Shown here: piece after piece, positions 59,300-64,000 of the stretch | Layout of the letters: each line of letters begins with the position of its first letter | Position numbering within the stretch: position 1 is the stretch's first letter | Source: Neckera pumila | Lineage: Eukaryota > Streptophyta > Bryopsida > Hypnales > Neckeraceae | DNA: 64,000 nucleotides | NCBI GenBank assembly: GCA_963969595.1 | Contig: OZ018412.1 | Span: forward strand, 2,606,501-2,670,500 | Direction: 5' to 3' | Position numbers and translations under genes: made by a program | Notes under the pieces: model-generated | Databases searched by the model: none | What the model saw: the letters and a program-made list of their open reading frames with translations, nothing else | What the model was told of the DNA's origin: nothing

Positions 59300-61820
59300 A
59301 TCACTCCGTCGATTTTTTCCTCAAAATGCCCAGTACAGATGCCCAGATACACTCTACAAATCGCTCCAATCACACTCCTCAGTGTTCCCTCTCTCGTTCT
59401 CTTCCAATCTATCTCCTTCCCTCTCTCAGATACTACTCGAGTTCCATTATACAACAAAAAGTACAAAGTACCCCAGAGCACTTTAGTTGCAGTAGGAGAC
59501 AAAGGACAGCAATTGATCAGTCTCCTACCGGGACAGATTCAAACGGTCCCCGGCCCACGCTCAGTCAAATCGGCCACGAAAAGAGAAACCTTCATTATGC
59601 TACAAAAAGAGCGAAAAGTCAATCGAAAGCTTCATATTATGCTAAAAAAGAACCCCCCAAGTCCGGGAAGCTAGGCGAAAGCTAGCTTCATCATTCCTGC
59701 AGCCATATGATTTGCAGCTTTGGTGGTTCTCGCTCAGCTGATCAGAAAGAAGACTCCACGAGTGCGCACACTAGCTTTGCACAAGCCCAAGTGAAGAGCT
59801 AGAAAGCTCGATCGATCAAGGAAGAGATAGAGCAGGTGAACGTAAAGATTAGTGCGGAGTGTATTTATGGGTGAACCAGATCGAAGCCCTGAACCCTGAT
59901 AAGCCCTGATATAGAGGATGCCTTTTGTAACTATCACAATTGAATTGAATTGCAGGAAGTTCGTGTATTGGCTTGCAGGAAGGTCGTATTGGCTTGCAGA
60001 CTGCTAGACGTCCCATTTAGGAGACAGGGAATCTCGCAGGGAATTGATCGGGTGGTGATTGAAGACAGGCTTGGGGAGAAGATGACACCATAGCCTGGGA
60101 GTTGTCGTCAACAACAGCGGCACAGAGTCAAGAGGTCAGTGTGCATTTTGTGATTTCAATGTGGGTATTACGTTTGTTTGTGTGTTGGCTTTGGACCAAA
60201 GGGGATTTGCCTTCGCATTGACAGAAGGCAACAAGTGAGCGAGGAAGTTCGAGTAAGACCGTACTCGAAAAGCGATCGAGCGCGACACGAACAATGCCTC
60301 TCCATACATATATAATGCAGCGGCTTGTTTGATTGAGAGAGGTTTTCAAGTGTTTGGTGTTTGGTGTAATTGTAAACTGTGTCCTGCATCGGTGAAAGGG
60401 AAATTGGAGAAATTTGTCACTGGAGTGTTTGGTTCAGAATTCGTGTATGTTTCCGCACTTGTGAGGACGAGCAGACTTGTGATTCTGCTTGTTTTTTTCA
60501 GAGAATGTTAATTGAGACATATCAGGGGTATCAGACCTTGCAGTTCGTGAAATTGCGCGATTTCCAGGTCTGTTAGCACATTGAGCTCAACGTGATTCTT
60601 CTTTTCTCCAAAGTACTAGCTCCTTTTGTATAGTTTTGGATACTGATTTTGGAAGGTAATTCCGAACTGGTCTTATTTGGGTTCGCTTTGACACCAGTCC
60701 TCTGTTCTTGATTTGCACAAAGTGATTGCATTTGCAATTTGTTCCCTTCTTTACAACACAAAATGTATCCTTGTTTCTTCTCTCTCGATTTGGATCTTTT
60801 CTTCTTACTCCTGGTTTTAGAGATTTTCTTCTGGAACACGGAATTCCAAGCAGGTGCAGATTCCATCAAGAATTATGTTGATAAGGGTGTAAAAGCTTGC
60901 AACTTGTGTTCCAAGATTTCACTGTGTCTTTCAAATTTGGCCCTGCCTGCCTTTGAGCTCAGAATGTCATTCCCTGTATTCCCTCCTTTGTAGACTTCGT
61001 AATGTAAGCCGCCTCCATTCTTGGAATAAAATGCTCGCTCGTACTCTAGCATCTCCTGAATGAAGAATCCAATTGATATCTATGAATTAACAAGCAGTTA
61101 CTGTATGCTACACAAGGCTTTGTCTCTGTAGCACCTCCTGAACAAGGTCAAATAGCAAACTTCATTCAACTCCCTCGAAACTTACGTGTCAATGGCATGT
61201 GGTGAGCTTGGTAGGCCTGCTCTAGCTAAGACTTTTATGATAGATTTCTTGGCTTGGGGTCAAGGGGGAGAAGGCTTTACATTGACAAACGATACATCCA
61301 TTGTAGAGTGGAATTTTGAGTATGATCTTACTTGAAAAACAAGCCAAAGTAAGTGTGGAAGTTTGAGTATGATCTTACTTGAAAAGCAAGTCAAAGGCTC
61401 ATCCAAAGCACACAGGAAGACTTGGGATTAAAAGTGGATCTTTGTTTCAAATATAACATATGTAATCACTTTGTAGTGCATTATTGTACTGACCATGACT
61501 TGCGCGTGGTACAACATCCGTGGTACTGTACATGACTTGCACTGTGGTACAACATCGGGCATGTGTAGTGTGTGCTAGAGGAGGAAGACAAAGCCCAAGG
61601 CTTTCAATTCTGCAATTACGCCGGGTGGAAAGTCCTGAGAGAACTTAACTTAAGTTACTTGTGGGCATGCTCTTCGATGCTGTTCTTTCATGTCTGTCTC
61701 GATCACTCGCTCTGAAACCCTGAATACGAGGACACCCCTGTTTGTTGTTCCAGACTGATCTCAAAGCTCGTTGTCTTTTGATGAGATTTTGAACCCTTGG
61801 TTTTGCTTGTTAATTTTCAG
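59300..61820 (+). other. Gene-like but unresolved region; possible leader exons of a plus-strand transcript
   Basis: Base composition is less AT-rich than neighbours and plausible splice signals recur on the plus strand: TTGGCTTGCAG at 59990-60000, CAAGAG before GTCAGT near 60134, and GATTTCCAG at 60560-60568. No frame between them has recognisable protein content. The open frames at 59326-59685 and 60739-60993 lack motifs. Repeated phrases occur at 61314-61399 (tttgagtatgatcttacttg twice) and 61494-61558 (gtggtacaacatc twice). A spliced non-coding leader or non-coding RNA is possible. Confidence 0.3.
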
Positions 61821-62101
61821 GCTCGGAGATTGGAGCCCGGAACTCGCCCATGGCCTCGATTCCCTGGCACACTGTTTTCGTGTCCTTCTACCAATTGTCC
61901 GGTTTGCAGCCCTGCCTTGAAGCAGCGGCGAGGTGGTTTGCTCAAGGAAAGGAGGCTATCCGGGTTTGGATGATGGTGCACAATGGCAACAACAAGCCCT
62001 CCTCTCCCCACGTCACCCATAAAATCAGAATGGTTATCACGCGCTTGTCCATGGATGAGGTTTCCGAAATGTACAAAATCACTCCCATTCGTAGGGAGTG
62101 A
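61821..62101 (+). CDS. Possible terminal exon of an unrecognised gene
   Basis: After an acceptor-like TTAATTTTCAG ending at 61820, a frame reads SEIGARNSPMASIPWHTVF, continues through FYQLSGLQPCLEAAARWF, WMMVHNGNNKPS and VITRLSMDEVSEMYKI, and stops at TGA 62099-62101. The 93-residue frame has balanced, coding-like composition and G+C-rich codons. It has an internal ATG at 61850, which would be the start if it is not a later exon. No known domain is recognised. An antisense frame (61817-62329) overlaps it and is less plausible. Confidence 0.35.
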
Positions 62102-62137
62102 CATTGGGTCATCCAATTGCGCATGGCTTGTGTATCT

Positions 62138-62352
62138 ACTACTCCGTATATTACCAGCACAGATTGACCTGTTGCAGTGTAACACTGAACTTAGGAGAAT
62201 ATGGACTGGGTAGCTCGTCGAAGTCTTACAGAACCGGATGGAAAACATCCGGGATGATAGGATGAAATATTCGGGATGAAAATGTGACCATATTTGTGAC
62301 AACAGGTCATGACAGATCGCACGCAACAATGTCTAGTTAATATACGGAGTAA
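62138..62352. repeat. Inverted repeat with ACTCCGTATATTA ends
   Basis: ctactactccgtatattacc at 62136-62155 is complemented by ttaatatacggagtaattag at 62337-62356. The tactccgta string occurs in many plant MITE ends. The interior shows little pairing. It may be a small MITE directly after the possible exon at 61821. Confidence 0.45.
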
Positions 62353-62774
62353 TTAGAAGTACACGATGTCACAACTCCATTTGTCACGTTTCAATTGATC
62401 CCGGATAAATATCATCCAATTACTTCATCCAACATTCCCGATGAAAATCTTTGTTTCTTGTAAACAAAGATAGGCAACGGAAGTGTTGTTGTAGACTTTT
62501 GCAATAGTTGTATGACTAGTAAGTAATAATCAAGCAAGAGACCTCCAAAAGGAGGTCCATTTTTTTCTTACAAATAAAAGGATGTACTAGGCTTGGACTC
62601 ACTAAATCTATAATCCTTCTTACAATGTACTCCGTACTTTTTAAGAATTGCAAGCTATAATATTCTAACAATAGGTTTTTCATCTTGAAAACATGTTCTA
62701 AATTCCACTCTGAATTTTGGATTTGTACTTAACCCTTAAATGATGCAGTGACCTCTCTTGGCCAACAAAAACCC

Positions 62775-63078
62775 CATTAGAGAAAATTTCAGGCCTCCGG
62801 AAGGTTGCTCCACAGCCCTCTAAGGTACCCTGAAATTTGGTTTTGGGTGGCTAAAAAAATCATTTTTTTCCTATTTTTGCCCTGCTGAAATTGCAATGAC
62901 AGTGACACAGGAACCGAGTTTTAAGAGTTTAAAATTTATTAAAAAATTAAAAAATTTGATTGTTTTGGTGAGTAGTGAATTTGCTGCGGCACTTTTCTAG
63001 AATGATAGACCAAGCTTTGAAATAGCTTGGTTTGTCACTTTGAAGCATCCCTCTGGAGGGCTAAAATTTTTTGTAATG
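62775..63078. mobile_element. Family B element
   Basis: It begins CATTAGAGAAAATTTCAGGC and ends GCTAAAATTTTTTGTAATG. The inner inverted pair accaagctttgaaatagcttggt and the block ccctgctgaaattgcaatga are shared, in reverse orientation, with the copy at 20786. It is 304 bp, within the presumed intron or 5' region of the kinase gene. Confidence 0.75.
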
Positions 63079-63724
63079 TTGAAACCTTGAAACACCAAAA
63101 TAATGAATGTATTGCAAAAAATATTGAACTACAATAATGATGGCATGTACGCTACTGATTTTTAGGGTATTTTTCCTTAATTTTGTAATGCTTCCTCCAT
63201 CACTTGTAGGGTGCCAAAATGTCTGTATTGTGTATTAGCTAGCCTTGTGTAGTGCACAATATATATTGCATTCATTGCCTTGAATACCATGATTGCAAGA
63301 GCCTAGAAACTTGTGGTTAATGGGCCATCATGTGCGACATTTTTCGGAAGCAAACCCACCTACATTTTGATCCAAATTTCAAGCGGGAAGTGTTGGTGTA
63401 ACCTTTTACTTGCTTTGATTCCTCAATTGGTACCAAGACCATGCAGTAAGGGCAACAATTGCACCCCAGGATTACAACGAGTTTGCTAGAATCACGTTCA
63501 AATTCAAAAATGAGCTCATACCTCAGAAATGAGATTTGACCACTCTTACATGATTCTTCTTTGAGCGAATGTTTTAACTCAGCCTCTCAAGAAACGTATC
63601 CCATTTGATTCTATAAATCCAATGATACCTTTTTTTTAACCAAGATTGTTATGGATTTCCTATGCTGTAAGTTTACTGAGATTTCCTGGTTCCCTAATTC
63701 CCTGGTTTTGAAATATGGTGGCAG

Positions 63725-64000
63725 ACTTTGAAGGATTGGAAGATTGATGTGCAAATGCTAGCGCAATCATCAGACTCAAACATCTGCTTGATCAAGGGCT
63801 ACTGTGCGCACAAAAACGTGGACGTGAACAATGTGAAGATCACCTTGGAGAATCTTCTGGTGTTTGAGCAGTCACCAAACGGTATTCTTCACGACTACCT
63901 TTGTGGAAGTCATTCCAAAACACAATTGGATTGGTCTGCCAGTATCAGCATCATGCTAGACGCAGCGCTTGGGTTGGTGTACCTTTACAACAGAGCACCA
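63725..64000 (+). CDS. Protein kinase exon (RLCK/receptor-like kinase type), truncated by window edge
   Basis: After an acceptor-like GGTGGCAG ending at 63724 (in-frame TAA upstream near 63695), the frame stays open to 64000. Readable kinase landmarks are DWKIDVQMLAQSSDSNICLI (helix C region and following strand), KGYCAHKN, LENLLVFEQSPNGILHDYLC (hinge, usual form LLVYEY-PNGSL) and LDWSASISIMLDAALGLVYL (helix E, usual form GLxYLH). These are diagnostic of plant receptor-like cytoplasmic or receptor-like kinases, which phosphorylate Ser/Thr in surface signalling. The glycine loop and VAVK lysine would be in an upstream exon, and the HRD and DFG motifs beyond the window. Whether the gene is intact cannot be judged. 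Confidence 0.8.

Noticed and set aside
59500..59700. Possible organelle DNA insert (frames with RKNPP/KSATKRET-like strings)
   Set aside because: No match to any organelle gene that I could recognise from the translated frames.
61817..62329. 170-residue minus-strand frame
   Set aside because: Overlaps antisense the better plus-strand candidate exon, runs into an inverted repeat, and shows no motif.
1..64000. LTR retrotransposons, CRISPR arrays, rRNA genes
   Set aside because: Looked for long direct terminal repeats with TG...CA, polyprotein motifs, evenly spaced repeats and rRNA signatures; none seen.

Overview
This is a stretch of plant nuclear genome: AT-rich, intron-containing and gene-poor. 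I cannot name the species. The gene set (a secreted Spherulin4-family protein, a fold-type I Orn/Lys/Arg decarboxylase with a plastid-like leader, an RLCK-like kinase, a Harbinger transposase with a Myb/SANT partner) and plant-type splice sites point to a streptophyte. The absence of any LTR retrotransposon in 64 kb and the Spherulin4 gene make a bryophyte, lycophyte or fern more likely to me than a flowering plant, but that is inference.

Four host loci can be supported. They are a two-exon Spherulin4-like gene (minus, 17080-18505, possible upstream leader exon near 19.4-19.7 kb), an intronless 585-residue Orn/Lys/Arg decarboxylase (plus, 32633-34390), a two-exon 567-residue acidic/coiled-coil protein with a GC-AG intron (minus, 41665-43860), and the start of a protein kinase exon running off the right edge (plus, 63725-64000). 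A decayed multi-exon gene (1560-3162, minus), a possible fossil exon (31.2-31.5 kb) and a possible terminal exon (61821-62101) are weaker.

Most of the rest is DNA transposons, nearly all without coding capacity. (1) A complete 5.16 kb PIF/Harbinger element (5780-10941) has matching terminal repeats, a TAA target duplication and both expected genes, convergent and broken. (2) About twelve copies of a ~0.92 kb family, here called family A, start CCCCTAAAGG and end in its complement, flanked by TTAA; this is the signature of piggyBac-type transposition. They are nested in one another, and one locus is a three-level nest. (3) About a dozen copies of a ~0.25-0.55 kb family, here family B, run from CATTA to TAATG. 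Four interrupted copies can be compared with their empty sites, and these show no target-site duplication. (4) A second Harbinger-like element with TAA flanks (38954-41254) carries a 13-bp minisatellite. (5) There are also several fold-back elements.

Layout: 0-5 kb decayed gene, hairpins and family A; 5.8-10.9 kb Harbinger; 12-15 kb hairpin-unit repeats with insertions; 17-19.7 kb Spherulin4 gene; 20.8-25.1 kb family B, the triple nest, family B; 25-32 kb mostly featureless; 32.6-34.8 kb decarboxylase and its duplicated tail; 35.5-38.2 kb nested A/A/B/D elements; 39-41.3 kb Harbinger-like element; 41.7-43.9 kb coiled-coil gene; 46-53 kb family A and B nest; 53-59 kb fold-backs; 59-62.4 kb gene-like but unresolved; 63.7 kb kinase. 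No operons or functional coupling between the host genes are evident.
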